Source: Amycolatopsis dendrobii (GTDB lineage Bacteria; Actinomycetota; Actinomycetes; Mycobacteriales; Pseudonocardiaceae). From it: a stretch of 64,000 nt of DNA. The stretch is taken from positions 124,001 to 188,000 of the forward strand of contig NZ_JACGZW010000001.1 in NCBI RefSeq assembly GCF_014145675.1, read 5' to 3'. Below, piece after piece: positions 13,449-22,856 of the stretch. The notes under the pieces were generated by a model that had not been told where the DNA came from, did no database searches, and saw only the letters and a list, made by a program, of their open reading frames with translations. Each line of letters begins with the position of its first letter. Within the stretch, counting starts at the first letter, position 1. The translations under genes were made by a program, and so were the position numbers.

Positions 13449-14905
13449 CGTTGCTCGGAACCGGCTGGCAGGGCCGGATTTTCTCCGGCGGCTGGATCCC
13501 CGGCGCGGGCGGAGAGTACGACGCGGTCGAGCCAGCGACCGGCAATACGCTCGCCCGGGTCGGCGCGGCGGCTCCGGAGGATGTCGCGAAAGCCGCGGCC
13601 ACCGCGAAGGAAGCACAGCGGGAGTGGGCCGCTCAGCCGTATGACCAGCGGGCGCGGGTGCTGCGTCGCGCAGCGCGGCTTTTCGAAGACCACGGCGACG
13701 AGATCGAGGAATGGCTCATCCGGGAATCCGGTGCCACGCGGGGGTTCGCGCAGTTCCAGACCCGTGCGGTCGCGGCCGAGGAATGCCACGAAGCCGCCGC
13801 GCTGGCCGCGCATCCGTACGGGGAACTGTTGCGTTCCAGCCAGCCCCGGCTGTCGATGGCGCGCCGGGTCCCGGCCGGAGTGGTCGGCGTGATCTCGCCG
13901 TTCAACGCGCCGGTGATCCTCTCCATCCGCGCGATCGCACCCGCCTTGGCGCTCGGCAACGCTGTTCTCGCGAAGCCCGACCCGCGCACGGCGGTGTGCG
14001 GCGGCGTCGTGCTGGCCCGGATCTTCGAGGAAGCCGGTCTTCCCGAAGGTCTGTTCCACCTCCTGCCCGGCGGCGCGGAGGTCGGTGCGGCGCTGGTCGA
14101 GGACCCGCTGGTGCGCGTGATCGCGTTCACCGGTTCGACGAACGCGGGCCGCAAGATCGCCGCGGCGGCGGGGGAACGGCTCAAGCGCGTGCACCTCGAA
14201 CTCGGCGGCAACTCGGCGCTGGTCGTGCTCGCGGACGCGGACGTCGAGCAGGCCGCGTCGGTCGGCGCGTTCGGTTCGTTCAACCATTCCGGGCAGATCT
14301 GCATGGCGACCGGACGGCACCTGGTCGCGGCGGAAATCGCCGACGACTACGCGGCCGCGCTGGCCGAGCACGCGGCCAAGCTGACCGTCGGCGACCCGGC
14401 CGCCGGCGACGTCGCCCTCGGCCCGCTGATCGACGCGGGACAGCGCGACCGCGTGCACTCGGTGGTCACTGGCAGCGCGAAGGCCGGCGCGAAGGTCGCC
14501 GCCGGCGGCACGTACGAGGACCTCTTCTACCGACCGACTGTCCTCACCGACGTCCCGCTCGCCGCGCCCGCCTACGCCCAGGAGGTGTTCGGCCCGGTCG
14601 CGCCGGTCGTGCCGTTCTCCACAGTGGACGAAGCAGTGCGCCTGGCCGGCGGTACCGAATACGGGCTGTCGCTGGGCATCCTGACCCGGGACGCCGCGCG
14701 GGGGTTGGCGCTCGCCGAGCGGATCCCGTCCGGTCTGGTGCACGTCAACGACCAGACGGTCAACGACGAAGCCCTCGCCCCGTTCGGCGGGGTGGGGGAT
14801 TCGGGGACCGGCTCCCGGCACGGCGGCGCGCAGGCCAACCTGGAGGCGTTCACCGAAACCCAGTGGGTCACCGTGCGCGGCGACCTTCCGCAGTACCCGT
14901 TCTAA
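13445..14905 (+). CDS. Benzaldehyde dehydrogenase-like NAD(P)+ aldehyde dehydrogenase
   Basis: A 486-residue aldehyde dehydrogenase. The general base Glu lies in HLELGGNSAL and the nucleophilic Cys in SGQICMATGR; the cofactor pocket GFTGST-like motif is AFTGSTNAGR. These match the benzaldehyde/vanillin dehydrogenase group. It would oxidise the benzaldehyde made by the preceding decarboxylase to benzoate. The ATG overlaps the mdlC stop (ATGA), so the two are coupled. All catalytic residues are intact. Confidence 0.9.
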   Translation: MTLLGTGWQGRIFSGGWIPGAGGEYDAVEPATGNTLARVGAAAPEDVAKAAATAKEAQREWAAQPYDQRARVLRRAARLFEDHGDEIEEWLIRESGATRGFAQFQTRAVAAEECHEAAALAAHPYGELLRSSQPRLSMARRVPAGVVGVISPFNAPVILSIRAIAPALALGNAVLAKPDPRTAVCGGVVLARIFEEAGLPEGLFHLLPGGAEVGAALVEDPLVRVIAFTGSTNAGRKIAAAAGERLKRVHLELGGNSALVVLADADVEQAASVGAFGSFNHSGQICMATGRHLVAAEIADDYAAALAEHAAKLTVGDPAAGDVALGPLIDAGQRDRVHSVVTGSAKAGAKVAAGGTYEDLFYRPTVLTDVPLAAPAYAQEVFGPVAPVVPFSTVDEAVRLAGGTEYGLSLGILTRDAARGLALAERIPSGLVHVNDQTVNDEALAPFGGVGDSGTGSRHGGAQANLEAFTETQWVTVRGDLPQYPF

Positions 14906-14949
14906 CCGCAGTATTCGGCCAGGTCCCCTCCGACGACGCAGGTGATGAC

Positions 14950-16197
14950 ATGACGGTCTCGACTGATCCCCGGGCGCGCCACGCCCGCTGGGTGGCCCCG
15001 CTGTGCTGGACGGCGGTGGCGCTCGAAGGGTTCGACCTGGTGGTGCTGGGCGTCGTGCTGCCCGCGCTGCTCAAGGACAAAGCGTGGGGGCTCGACCCCA
15101 ACACGGCGTCGCTGATCTCCGCGATCGGGCTGCTCGGGGTGGCGGTCGGCGCGTTCGCGATCGGCCCGCTCAGCGACCTGTTCGGCCGCCGCGGGATGAT
15201 GCTGCTGACCGTGATCAGCTTCTCGGTCTGCACGCTGCTCTGCGCGTTCGCGAACGGGCCGTGGCTGTTCGGCGTGCTGCGGTTCCTGGCCGGGCTCGGG
15301 CTCGGCGGCGTGCTGCCGACGGCGCTGGCGCTGATCACCGAGTACGCGCGGATCGGCCGCGGCGGCAGCGCGACCACCGTGCTGATGACCGGCTACCACG
15401 TCGGCGCGGTGCTCACCGCACTGCTGGGAATCCTGGTGCTGCAACGGTTCGGCTGGCAGTGGATGTTCGTCATCGGGGCCGCTCCCGCGCTGATCCTGGT
15501 GCCGATGATGATGAAGTTCCTGCCCGAGTCGAAGGCGCTCGAACAGGCGAAGGAGGCCCGGCGGAACCGCAATCCGCTGGGCGTCCTGTTCCGGCACGGC
15601 TACGGCCGCGCGACGATCGCGTTCTGGGTGACGTCGTTCATGGGGCTGCTGCTGGTGTACGGCCTGAACACCTGGCTGCCGCAGATCATGCGCGCGGCGG
15701 GCTACGAACTCGGCGCGGCCCTGGCGCTGCTGCTGGTGCTGAACGTCGGCGCGGTGATCGGCCTGCTGGTCGGCGGCCGGGTGGCGGACAAGATCGGCTA
15801 CCGCCGTTCGACCATCCTGTGGTTCGCCGCGGCGGCGGTGTTCCTGGCGCTGCTGAGCATCAAGCTGCCCGGGGCGAGCGTGTACGCCGGCGTGCTGCTG
15901 GCGGGGATCTTCACCTTCAGCTCGCAGGTGCTGGTCTACGTGTACATCGCCCGCGTGTACCCCGCCGAAGCGCGCGGAACCGGGCTCGGCGCGGCGAGCG
16001 GGATCGGCCGGTTCGGCGCGATGTCCGGGCCGCTGGTGACCGGGCTGCTGCTGTCGGCGGGGCTGGCGTATCCGTGGGGCTTCTACCTGTTCGCGGTGGT
16101 GGCGGTGATCGGGGCGCTCGCGATCGCGGTGGTGAACCGCGATCCGGCTCCGGACGCTCCGGCGGACCGCCCGGCGCCGCGCGTGGAGACCTCGTGA
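14950..16197 (+). CDS. Aromatic acid:H+ symporter (AAHS family MFS)
   Basis: A 415-residue, 12-segment transporter. Segment 1 carries GFDLVVLGVVLPAL, the hallmark GFD-x-x-x-x-G of AAHS members such as PcaK and BenK, and the loop DLFGRRGMML matches the MFS motif A. Its place behind an IclR regulator, decarboxylase and aldehyde dehydrogenase suggests uptake of benzoylformate, mandelate or a similar aromatic acid. It starts 44 bases after the dehydrogenase. No mandelate racemase or dehydrogenase is in the window, so the acid imported may already be at the keto level. Confidence 0.9.
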   Translation: MTVSTDPRARHARWVAPLCWTAVALEGFDLVVLGVVLPALLKDKAWGLDPNTASLISAIGLLGVAVGAFAIGPLSDLFGRRGMMLLTVISFSVCTLLCAFANGPWLFGVLRFLAGLGLGGVLPTALALITEYARIGRGGSATTVLMTGYHVGAVLTALLGILVLQRFGWQWMFVIGAAPALILVPMMMKFLPESKALEQAKEARRNRNPLGVLFRHGYGRATIAFWVTSFMGLLLVYGLNTWLPQIMRAAGYELGAALALLLVLNVGAVIGLLVGGRVADKIGYRRSTILWFAAAAVFLALLSIKLPGASVYAGVLLAGIFTFSSQVLVYVYIARVYPAEARGTGLGAASGIGRFGAMSGPLVTGLLLSAGLAYPWGFYLFAVVAVIGALAIAVVNRDPAPDAPADRPAPRVETS

Positions 16198-16203
16198 GTG
16201 CTG

Positions 16204-16223
16204 ATCGCGGTTCTAACCGTGAT
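16204..16223. terminator. Small hairpin between convergent operons
   Basis: ATCGCGGTT and AACCGTGAT pair over 9 positions (one G:U) with a 2-base gap, midway between the symporter stop and the ABC ATPase stop. No T-run follows on either strand, so termination strength is uncertain. Confidence 0.35.
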
Positions 16224-16229
16224 AGCCGC

Positions 16230-17507
16230 TCACGACGAGGTGACGGTGAGGCGGTCGCTGTCGGTGTCGTAGTCGAAGAGTTCGGCGTATCGGCCCCAGT
16301 CGATCGCCGTGTCGAGTTGCTGGCGGGCGTCGGCGGCGGAGAAGCCGCGGCGAAGCAGGTCGAGGAAGAACTCCGCGCGCAGCGTGCCGTCCGAGCTGGC
16401 GGTGAGCGCGTTGACGATCGTGCGCACCAGCGGCGCCCGGTCGCGGACCTGACCGGCGAAGATCTTCTTGCTGGTCTGGATGTCCGCGGTGGTGAAGGCG
16501 GTGCCGGCCGGCGTCAGGTGCAGGTCTCCGCCAGCCACGAAGAGAAGGTCGAGCAGGGCGGCGGCGTCGACGAGCGGCAGCAGGTCGTCGACCTCGAAGC
16601 TCAGTTCGGCGGCGAGATCCGGCAGGTCGGCGTGGCCGCCGCGGGCGTGCACCAACTCGACGAGCCCGGCGAGCCCGCCGACCGACGCGGGCGGCAGCGG
16701 CCGTGCGGTCGGCGTCGCCTGCGCGGGTTCGACGGCCGCCGGATCGCGTCCGGTCAACAGGTCGTAGAGACGCTCGACCAGTGCGGCGAAAGCGGGGGAT
16801 TTGCGGTCGCGCGGCCGGGCGAGGTCGATTTCCACTTCCGCACGCAGGTTCCCGGGGTTGGCCCCGAGGACCAGCACCCGGTCCGCGAGCAGCACTGCCT
16901 CCTCGATGTTGTGCGTGACGATGCAGACGGCTTTCGTCGGGAAATCGTCGCGCTGCCACAGGCTCATCAGCTCGGTGCGGAGGTTTTCCGCGGTCAGCAC
17001 GTCGAGCGCGGAGAACGGTTCGTCCATCAGCAGGACGTCCGGTTCGAGCACGAGCGCGCGGGCGAAGCCGACGCGCTGCCGCATCCCGCCGGAAAGCTCC
17101 TTGGGATAAGCGGATTCGAAACCGTCGAGCCCGATCAGGTCGATTGCCTGCAACGCGCGGTCCCGACGGGTTCTCGGCGGGATCCCGCGGGCGGCGAGCC
17201 CGAGTTCGACGTTGTCCTGCACGGTCAGCCACGGCATCAGCGCGAAGGTCTGGAACACCATCGCGGTGCCGGGATTGGCCCCGTCGAGTTCGTCGCCGCG
17301 GTAGCGCACGGTGCCGCCGCTCGGGCCGATCAGCCCGGCGATCGTGCGCAGCAGCGTCGATTTCCCGCTGCCGGACCGGCCGAGCAGCGCGACGATCTCG
17401 CCGGCGCGCAGGTCGAGGGTGATGTCGTCGAGGACGCGCAGTTCGTCGCCCGCCGAACCCGGGAAGCTTTTGCTGACGTGCTCGACGGACACGAGGACTT
17501 CGGACAT
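16230..17507 (-). CDS. NitT/TauT-type ABC ATPase with C-terminal AAA-associated domain
   Basis: A 425-residue protein. Residues 1-260 are an ABC ATPase of the nitrate/sulfonate/taurine group: Walker A GRSGSGKST, Q-loop VFQTFALMPW, signature LSGGMRQR, Walker B VLLMDEPFSALD and the switch His in VTHNIEEAV. Residues from about 290 form the extra AAA-associated C-terminal domain found on some NitT/TauT ATPases. It powers the permease encoded 11 bases upstream. The GAAAGG tract before ATG 17507 supports the start. No substrate-binding protein is encoded nearby. Confidence 0.9.
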   Translation of the reverse strand: MSEVLVSVEHVSKSFPGSAGDELRVLDDITLDLRAGEIVALLGRSGSGKSTLLRTIAGLIGPSGGTVRYRGDELDGANPGTAMVFQTFALMPWLTVQDNVELGLAARGIPPRTRRDRALQAIDLIGLDGFESAYPKELSGGMRQRVGFARALVLEPDVLLMDEPFSALDVLTAENLRTELMSLWQRDDFPTKAVCIVTHNIEEAVLLADRVLVLGANPGNLRAEVEIDLARPRDRKSPAFAALVERLYDLLTGRDPAAVEPAQATPTARPLPPASVGGLAGLVELVHARGGHADLPDLAAELSFEVDDLLPLVDAAALLDLLFVAGGDLHLTPAGTAFTTADIQTSKKIFAGQVRDRAPLVRTIVNALTASSDGTLRAEFFLDLLRRGFSAADARQQLDTAIDWGRYAELFDYDTDSDRLTVTSS

Positions 17508-17518
17508 GAGGGTGCCTT

Positions 17519-19252
17519 TCAGGACAAGGAGAACCGACGCTCGGCGAGGCGGTACAACCGCCGCCAGAAGAGCCGGTTGAGGCCGACGACGTACAGGCTC
17601 ATCACCGCGACTCCGAGCAGGATCCGCCCGGAATCGCCGGAGCCGGTCGCGTCCGCGATGTACGCGCCGAGCCCGGTCGCGGTGAGCGTGACGCCGTTGT
17701 AGGACACGATTTCCGCGACGATGGAGGCGTTCCACGCGCCGCCCGCCGCGGTGATCCCGCCGGTGACGTAGCTCGGGAAAATCGCGGGCAGCACGAGCCG
17801 GCACCACCACAGCGCGCGCGGCAGCCGCAGGTTCGCCGACGCCTCGCGCAGATCGTGCGGGATGGCCGAGGCTCCCGCGATGACGTTGAACAGGATGTAC
17901 CACTGCGCGCCGAGGCTCATCAGCAGGATGCCGCCCCAGTCCAGGGAAATCCCGGTCGCCACGAGCACGGCGGTGATCAGCGGGAACAGGAAGTTCGCCG
18001 GGAACGACGCGAGCACCTGCACCACCGGCTGCGCGAGCCGCGACACTCGCGGGTTCATCCCGATCCACACCCCGATCGGCACCCACACGAGGGTGCCGAC
18101 GACCACCAGCGTCACCACGCGCGCGAACGTGACCAGGCCGAGCAGCAGCACGCGGCCGACCTCGCCGTATCCGGTGGTCTCGCCGATGAACAGCACCATC
18201 CGCGCCGTGCCGTAGAGGATCAGCCCGGACACCGCGACGCTGAAGACGATGTCCGCGGCGCGCCGACGGGCGGGGGAGAACCGCAGCGGGTACTCCGCGA
18301 GCCCGAAGACCGCCAGCGCCCGGTCGAGCGGGAACACCAGTTTGCCGAGCACCCGGCCGAGCAGCGTCGGGATCCGCGAGCGGCGCAGCAGGTCGAGCAC
18401 CAGGCTGCGGGGTGCTTCGGCGGCTTCGGAGTTTTCGATGCGGAATCGCTCCGACCACGCCGTGAGCGGACGCCAGAACAGCACGTTCACTCCGACGACC
18501 AGGACCACCATCACGCCGACGGCCAGCAGCACCTTGCCGAGATCGCCCTCTTCGGAAGCTGTCGCGACGTACGCGCCGATGCCGGGCAGCGCGAACTTCT
18601 GGTTGTTGACGCTGAGCGCTTCGGAGGCGGTGAGGAAGAACCAGCCGCCGCCGAAGCTCATCATGCCGTTCCAGACCAGCGGGATCATGCCGCTCGGCAC
18701 GTCGACGCGCCAGAATCGCTGCCAGCGCGACAACCTCAGCAGTCGCGACGCCTCGTCGAGGTCGCGCGGTTGCGACACCAGCGAGTGGTGGAACGCGAAC
18801 GTCATGTTCCACGCCTGCGAGGTGAAGATCGCGAAGATCGACGCGCATTCCAGGCCCAGCTGCGAGCCCGGGAACAGCGCGACGAACCCGGTGATCGTCA
18901 CCGACAGGAACCCGAGCACCGGCACCGACTGGAGGATGTCGAGCGCGGGCAGCAGGATCTTTTCGGTGCGCCGCAGACGGGCCGCCGCGGTCGCGTAGAC
19001 GAAGGTGAAGCCGACCGACAACACGAGTGCGACGAACATCCGCAGCAGCGAACGTCCGGCGTAGTAAGGGAGTTCGGCCGGGTCAGTGGACACTGTGGAC
19101 GGTGCGGTCGCCGGAGTCCACGCTGTGGCGGCACCGTGCGCGAGCCGCACGATCAGCCACAACGCCGCGGCGGCGCCGAGGAACACCGCCACATCGGCGA
19201 TCGTGCGGCGCGGCCGGACGAGTGCGCCGCGGGTGGGAAAGGTGCGCAGCAT
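17519..19252 (-). CDS. Fused two-domain ABC permease (NitT/TauT type)
   Basis: A 577-residue protein made of two BPD_transp_1 permease halves. The first EAA-type loop reads DEASRLLRLSRWQRFWRVDVP (about residues 165-185) and the second DLREASANLRLPRALWW near residue 465. One chain therefore supplies the whole membrane pore. Related fused permeases accompany ATPases with AAA-associated tails. The substrate is unknown; anions, sulfonates or bicarbonate are the usual cargo of this branch. It starts 3 bases after the mgtC stop, which argues for an operon with the Mg transport genes. Confidence 0.88.
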   Translation of the reverse strand: MLRTFPTRGALVRPRRTIADVAVFLGAAAALWLIVRLAHGAATAWTPATAPSTVSTDPAELPYYAGRSLLRMFVALVLSVGFTFVYATAAARLRRTEKILLPALDILQSVPVLGFLSVTITGFVALFPGSQLGLECASIFAIFTSQAWNMTFAFHHSLVSQPRDLDEASRLLRLSRWQRFWRVDVPSGMIPLVWNGMMSFGGGWFFLTASEALSVNNQKFALPGIGAYVATASEEGDLGKVLLAVGVMVVLVVGVNVLFWRPLTAWSERFRIENSEAAEAPRSLVLDLLRRSRIPTLLGRVLGKLVFPLDRALAVFGLAEYPLRFSPARRRAADIVFSVAVSGLILYGTARMVLFIGETTGYGEVGRVLLLGLVTFARVVTLVVVGTLVWVPIGVWIGMNPRVSRLAQPVVQVLASFPANFLFPLITAVLVATGISLDWGGILLMSLGAQWYILFNVIAGASAIPHDLREASANLRLPRALWWCRLVLPAIFPSYVTGGITAAGGAWNASIVAEIVSYNGVTLTATGLGAYIADATGSGDSGRILLGVAVMSLYVVGLNRLFWRRLYRLAERRFSLS

Positions 19253-19255
19253 GGT

Positions 19256-19975
19256 CTAGTTCTCGCTGTCCTCTTCGGAGTAGGTGAGCTCGGCCTGCCA
19301 GCGCACGCTGGTCACCGACGGCTCCATGGACAGCCGGCTGACTGCCGACTCCATCTGCTTGTCGTCACGCTGGTCGGCGGACAGTTCGGCGCGCACCTGC
19401 ACCTGCCCGTCGGTGTCGGTATTGGTGCTGGTGACCGATTGCAGCGCGAAATCGGTGCGCGCCAGCGCCTGCACGAGCAACGCGCGCACGTGCGCTTCGG
19501 AATCGTCCTTGGTCACCGCCAGGAAGGTGTACGACGTCGGGGTTTCGCGGCCGGTCGCCGGACGCCGGTCGACCACCCGGCCGAGCGGGCGCAGCGCGAT
19601 GTTCACCGCCATCACCACGGCGGTGCCCGCGCCCGCGGCGGTGTACAGCCCGGCTCCGGCGAGCGCGCCGACCGCGGCGGAACACCACAGCGTCGCCGCC
19701 GTGTTGAGCCCGCGCACGGTCAGGCCCTCGCGCAGAATCACGCCCGCGCCGAGAAAACCGATTCCGGAAACAATTTGCGCGGCGACCCGGGTGGGGTCGG
19801 CGCTCGCTCCGCTGAAACCGTGCGCGGACAGCAGCACGAACAGCGTCGACCCGGCCGCGACCAGCGCGTTCGTGCGCAGGCCTGCCATCCGGGCGCGGTA
19901 TTGGCGTTCAAATCCGATCACCGTGCCGAGGCCCACTCCGGCGCCAAGGCGCAGCAACATCTCCGCAGTCGTCAT
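19256..19975 (-). CDS. MgtC/SapB family membrane protein
   Basis: About 239 residues. The N-terminal 140 residues are the MgtC membrane domain: GTVIGFERQYR, GLRTNALVAAG and the run AAQIVSGIGFLGAGVI then GLNTAATLWCSAAVG. The remainder is an ACT-like cytosolic domain, as in longer MgtC proteins. MgtC proteins aid growth at low Mg and modulate ATP synthase or P-type pumps rather than carry Mg. I chose ATG 19975, which has GGGAG 5 bases upstream; a GTG four codons earlier is the alternative. It follows the Mg ATPase gene by 63 bases. Confidence 0.9.
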   Translation of the reverse strand: MTTAEMLLRLGAGVGLGTVIGFERQYRARMAGLRTNALVAAGSTLFVLLSAHGFSGASADPTRVAAQIVSGIGFLGAGVILREGLTVRGLNTAATLWCSAAVGALAGAGLYTAAGAGTAVVMAVNIALRPLGRVVDRRPATGRETPTSYTFLAVTKDDSEAHVRALLVQALARTDFALQSVTSTNTDTDGQVQVRAELSADQRDDKQMESAVSRLSMEPSVTSVRWQAELTYSEEDSEN

Positions 19976-20038
19976 CTGCGCTCCCACTGGTTGGTGCGAA
20001 AAGTTCGGAAATATTCGGGAAAAGCTGGAAAAGGCCGG

Positions 20039-22606
20039 TTACCACCACGTACGTTGGCGTGCGCAGCCGCGTTTCGCTGCTTGGGCCGCGAGCGCGTACC
20101 CGGCCAGCACGAGCACCAGCCACAGCAGGTAGCTGGCGGGCAGCGCCTGCATCCGCAACGGTCCGGCGAGCGGCGACAGCGGCACCAGCAGACCGGCGAG
20201 CGCGGCGGCTGCCGTGGCCAGCACGACCGGGCGGCTGGCGCGCAGGGGAGTGCCGCGTCCGCGCAGGACCAGCACCACCAGCAACTGGGAGAGCAAACCC
20301 TCGACGAACCAGCCGGTCTGGAACAGCAACGGGTCCGCTCCGGCACCGAAGACGTGCCACAGCACGGCGAACGTGGCGAGGTCGAACAGCGACGACAACG
20401 GGCCGAACACGAGCATGAAACCGGTCAGCCCGCGCGCGTCCCAGCGGCGCGGCTTGCTGAGGTAGTCGTCGTCCACCCGGTCCCACGCCAGCGCGAGCTG
20501 GGCCAGGTCGTAGAGCAGGTTCGACACCACGAGCTGGATCGGCAGGATGGGCAGGAACGGGAGGAACGCGCTGGCCGCGAGCACCGACAGCACGTTGCCG
20601 AAGTTCGACGCGGCGGTGATGTTGACGTACTTCAGCGTGTTGCCGAGCGTCCGCCGTCCTTCGGCCACGCCGCGGGCGAGCACGCCGAGGTCGCGTTCCA
20701 GCAGCACCAGGTCCGCCGCGTCTTTCGCCGCGTCGGTGGCGGTGTCCGGAGCGATCCCGACGTCGGCGGTGCGCAGTGCGGTGACGTCGTTGACGCCGTC
20801 GCCGACGAAGCCGACCGCACGGCCGTTCTCGCGCAACGCGGTGACCACGCGGGCCTTGTGCTCTGGCGTGAGCTTCGCGAAAACGGTGGTGTCCTCGACC
20901 ATCTCGCGCAATTCAGTGTCGTCCGCCGCTTCGACCTGGCGGCCGAGCACGACTTCGCCGACCGGGATACCCGCCGAATCCGCGACGCGCGCGGCCACGT
21001 GCCGGTTGTCGCCGGTCAGCACTTTCAGCGCGACGCCTTGTTCGCCAAGGGTTTTCACCGCATTGACGACGCCGTCGCGGACCGGGTCGACGAACCCCGC
21101 GAAACCGACGAGGATCATCTCGTTCTCGTCAGTTTCGTCGAATCCGCCGAGCCGGGCTTCGACTTCCCGGGCGGCTACCGCGAGCACCCGCATGCCGTGT
21201 TCGGCGTATGCGCGCACCAGTTCTTCCGCGCCGATCCGGGCCGCGTCGTCGAATTCCGTGACGACGCCGTCGCGGCGCGCGTGGCTGCAGCGCGGCAGGA
21301 TCTCGTCCGGGTCGCCCTTGCTGATCAGCAGGTGCTCAGCGCCGCGCCGGACCACGACGCTGGTCCGGCGGCGCGCGTGGTCGAACCCGATCTCGGCGAC
21401 GCCGGTGAACAGTGCGTCGGCGACCAGGTCGTCTTCGTTGTCGAAAAGGGTCTCGATCGCCTCGTCCAGCCGGTCGTGCCGGTCGGTCTGGAATCGCACG
21501 GCGAGGCCCGCGTACTCGGCCGCTTCGCCGTCCGGGCTGCCCGAGTAGTCGACGCTGTGCGCGTAGGCGATCCGGTCCTCGGTGAGCGTGCCGGTCTTGT
21601 CGACGCACAGCACGTCCATCGCGGCGAGGTCCTGAATGGCGTTGAGCCGCTTGACAATCACCTGCCGCCGGGACAGCGCGGCAGCGCCCCGGGCGAGGTT
21701 CGTGGTGACGATGACCGGCAGCATCTCCGGCGTGAGGCCGACCGCGACGGCCACCGCGAACATCCCCGCCTGCGCCCAGTCTCCGGTGACCGTGCCGTTG
21801 ACGACGAGCACGATCGGCACCATCACGAGCATGAAGCGCACGAGCGTCCAGCCGACGCGGCGCACCCCGGCGTCGAAGCTGGATTCCGCGCGCGGCTCGG
21901 CGGATTGCTCGGCCAGCGCGCCGAAATAGGTCTCGCTGCCGGTCGCGGCTACCACCGCGGTAGCTGTTCCGCCGACCACCGACGTGCCCGCGAACCCGAG
22001 GGCAGGCGTCTCGACGAGTTCGTGCTCCTCGTGCCTGCCGGGCTGGGGCGCGCGCTTCGCGACCGGCAATGCCTCGCCGGACAACGCGGACTGGTCGACC
22101 ACGAAGTCCCTGGCCGCGACAATGCGCACGTCAGCGGGGATCACGTCGCCGGGCCCGAGCAGCACGACGTCGCCGGGCACGAGGTCCTCCGCGGGCACCT
22201 CACGCTCGCTGCCGGGAAACTCCGCCGCCGCGCGCCGCCGCACGGTGACAGTGGTGGTGATCTGGTCGCGGACCGCGCTGATCGCGCGCTCGGACCGGGA
22301 TTGCTGCCAGAAGCGGAGGCCGATGCTGAGCACGACCATCACGCCGACGGTCACCGCGCCGCGAATGTCGCCGACGCCGGCGAAGACCACGCCGAGCGCG
22401 GTCAGCAACGCGACGAACGGGCTCCGCGCGGCAGCCCAGACCCGGACAGGCGCACGGTCCGTGCCGTCGATGCGGTTCTCGCCGAAGCGGCGCGAGCGTT
22501 CGGCCGCCTCGTTCTCGGTGAGGCCTTTGGGCGAGCTGTCGAGATTCCGGAAAAGAGTGAGCACCGGCGCGTCGCCGTGGGCGCGCAGGGCGGGAAAGCG
22601 GGTCAT
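20039..22606 (-). CDS. mgtA: P3-type Mg2+-transporting ATPase
   Basis: An 855-residue P-type ATPase of the MgtA/MgtB group. Seen: the actuator loop DQSALSGEALPV, the membrane motif PEMLPVIVTTNLARGA, the phosphorylation site DKTGTLTED, the hinge GDGVNDVTAL, and the late membrane motif NITAASNFGNVLSVL that typifies bacterial Mg importers. It imports Mg2+ at the expense of ATP. It is the first gene of a probable four-gene transcript with mgtC and the ABC genes, and it lies behind a long structured leader. All motifs are intact. Confidence 0.94.
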   Translation of the reverse strand: MTRFPALRAHGDAPVLTLFRNLDSSPKGLTENEAAERSRRFGENRIDGTDRAPVRVWAAARSPFVALLTALGVVFAGVGDIRGAVTVGVMVVLSIGLRFWQQSRSERAISAVRDQITTTVTVRRRAAAEFPGSEREVPAEDLVPGDVVLLGPGDVIPADVRIVAARDFVVDQSALSGEALPVAKRAPQPGRHEEHELVETPALGFAGTSVVGGTATAVVAATGSETYFGALAEQSAEPRAESSFDAGVRRVGWTLVRFMLVMVPIVLVVNGTVTGDWAQAGMFAVAVAVGLTPEMLPVIVTTNLARGAAALSRRQVIVKRLNAIQDLAAMDVLCVDKTGTLTEDRIAYAHSVDYSGSPDGEAAEYAGLAVRFQTDRHDRLDEAIETLFDNEDDLVADALFTGVAEIGFDHARRRTSVVVRRGAEHLLISKGDPDEILPRCSHARRDGVVTEFDDAARIGAEELVRAYAEHGMRVLAVAAREVEARLGGFDETDENEMILVGFAGFVDPVRDGVVNAVKTLGEQGVALKVLTGDNRHVAARVADSAGIPVGEVVLGRQVEAADDTELREMVEDTTVFAKLTPEHKARVVTALRENGRAVGFVGDGVNDVTALRTADVGIAPDTATDAAKDAADLVLLERDLGVLARGVAEGRRTLGNTLKYVNITAASNFGNVLSVLAASAFLPFLPILPIQLVVSNLLYDLAQLALAWDRVDDDYLSKPRRWDARGLTGFMLVFGPLSSLFDLATFAVLWHVFGAGADPLLFQTGWFVEGLLSQLLVVLVLRGRGTPLRASRPVVLATAAAALAGLLVPLSPLAGPLRMQALPASYLLWLVLVLAGYALAAQAAKRGCARQRTWW

Positions 22607-22775
22607 GGTCGTCCCCTCGAGGTCTGCTGGGCGGCAGCGGACCGCGCGGGGTTTGCCCGGACCTAGCTGGCTGCCGGGGTTCCCGCACGGTCGTGCCGAC
22701 TACTTCCTTCGCCGGTCACCCGGCTCACCTCCTCCGCAAGACTCATCGGCCGGCGTCGCCCGCCGGCCGGGGACC
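22607..22775 (-). promoter_or_regulatory. Long structured 5' leader of mgtA
   Basis: From the predicted start near 22770 to the ATG is about 160 bases. On the minus strand it opens with a 9-bp perfect stem CGGCCGGCG-GGCGA-CGCCGGCCG (22769-22747), then has GCCGG-GTGA-CCGGC near 22728 and more GC-rich pairing. Mg transporter leaders often sense Mg. It does not match the M-box consensus I know (GGTGAGGCTCCT), so any sensing would be by another structure. Confidence 0.4.
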
Positions 22776-22814
22776 AGTAGAGCGCAGATCACGGAAACAG
22801 TCAAACACTTGTGC
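22776..22814. promoter_or_regulatory. mgtA promoter with candidate ArsR operator
   Basis: Minus strand: TTGACT (22804-22799), 17 bases, TCTACT (22781-22776). The -35 overlaps an imperfect palindrome around AACACTTGTGCAACTG (22804-22819), an AT-rich type of site bound by ArsR/SmtB proteins. The divergent ArsR gene begins at 22857. Confidence 0.55.
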
Positions 22815-22856
22815 AACTGATGGGGGCTAGGTCACCCTGGAGGCCCACCCGAGAGG

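Noticed and set aside
13445..14905. Succinate-semialdehyde dehydrogenase
   Set aside because: The motifs allow it, but coupling to a benzoylformate decarboxylase and an aromatic acid symporter makes benzaldehyde more likely.
17855..22666. 1600-codon open frame on the plus strand across the Mg ATPase and permease genes
   Set aside because: Composition is low-complexity Arg/Gln/His and the opposite strand has intact P-type ATPase, MgtC and permease motifs.
22607..22775. M-box magnesium riboswitch
   Set aside because: The conserved M-box core is not found; only generic GC-rich hairpins are present.
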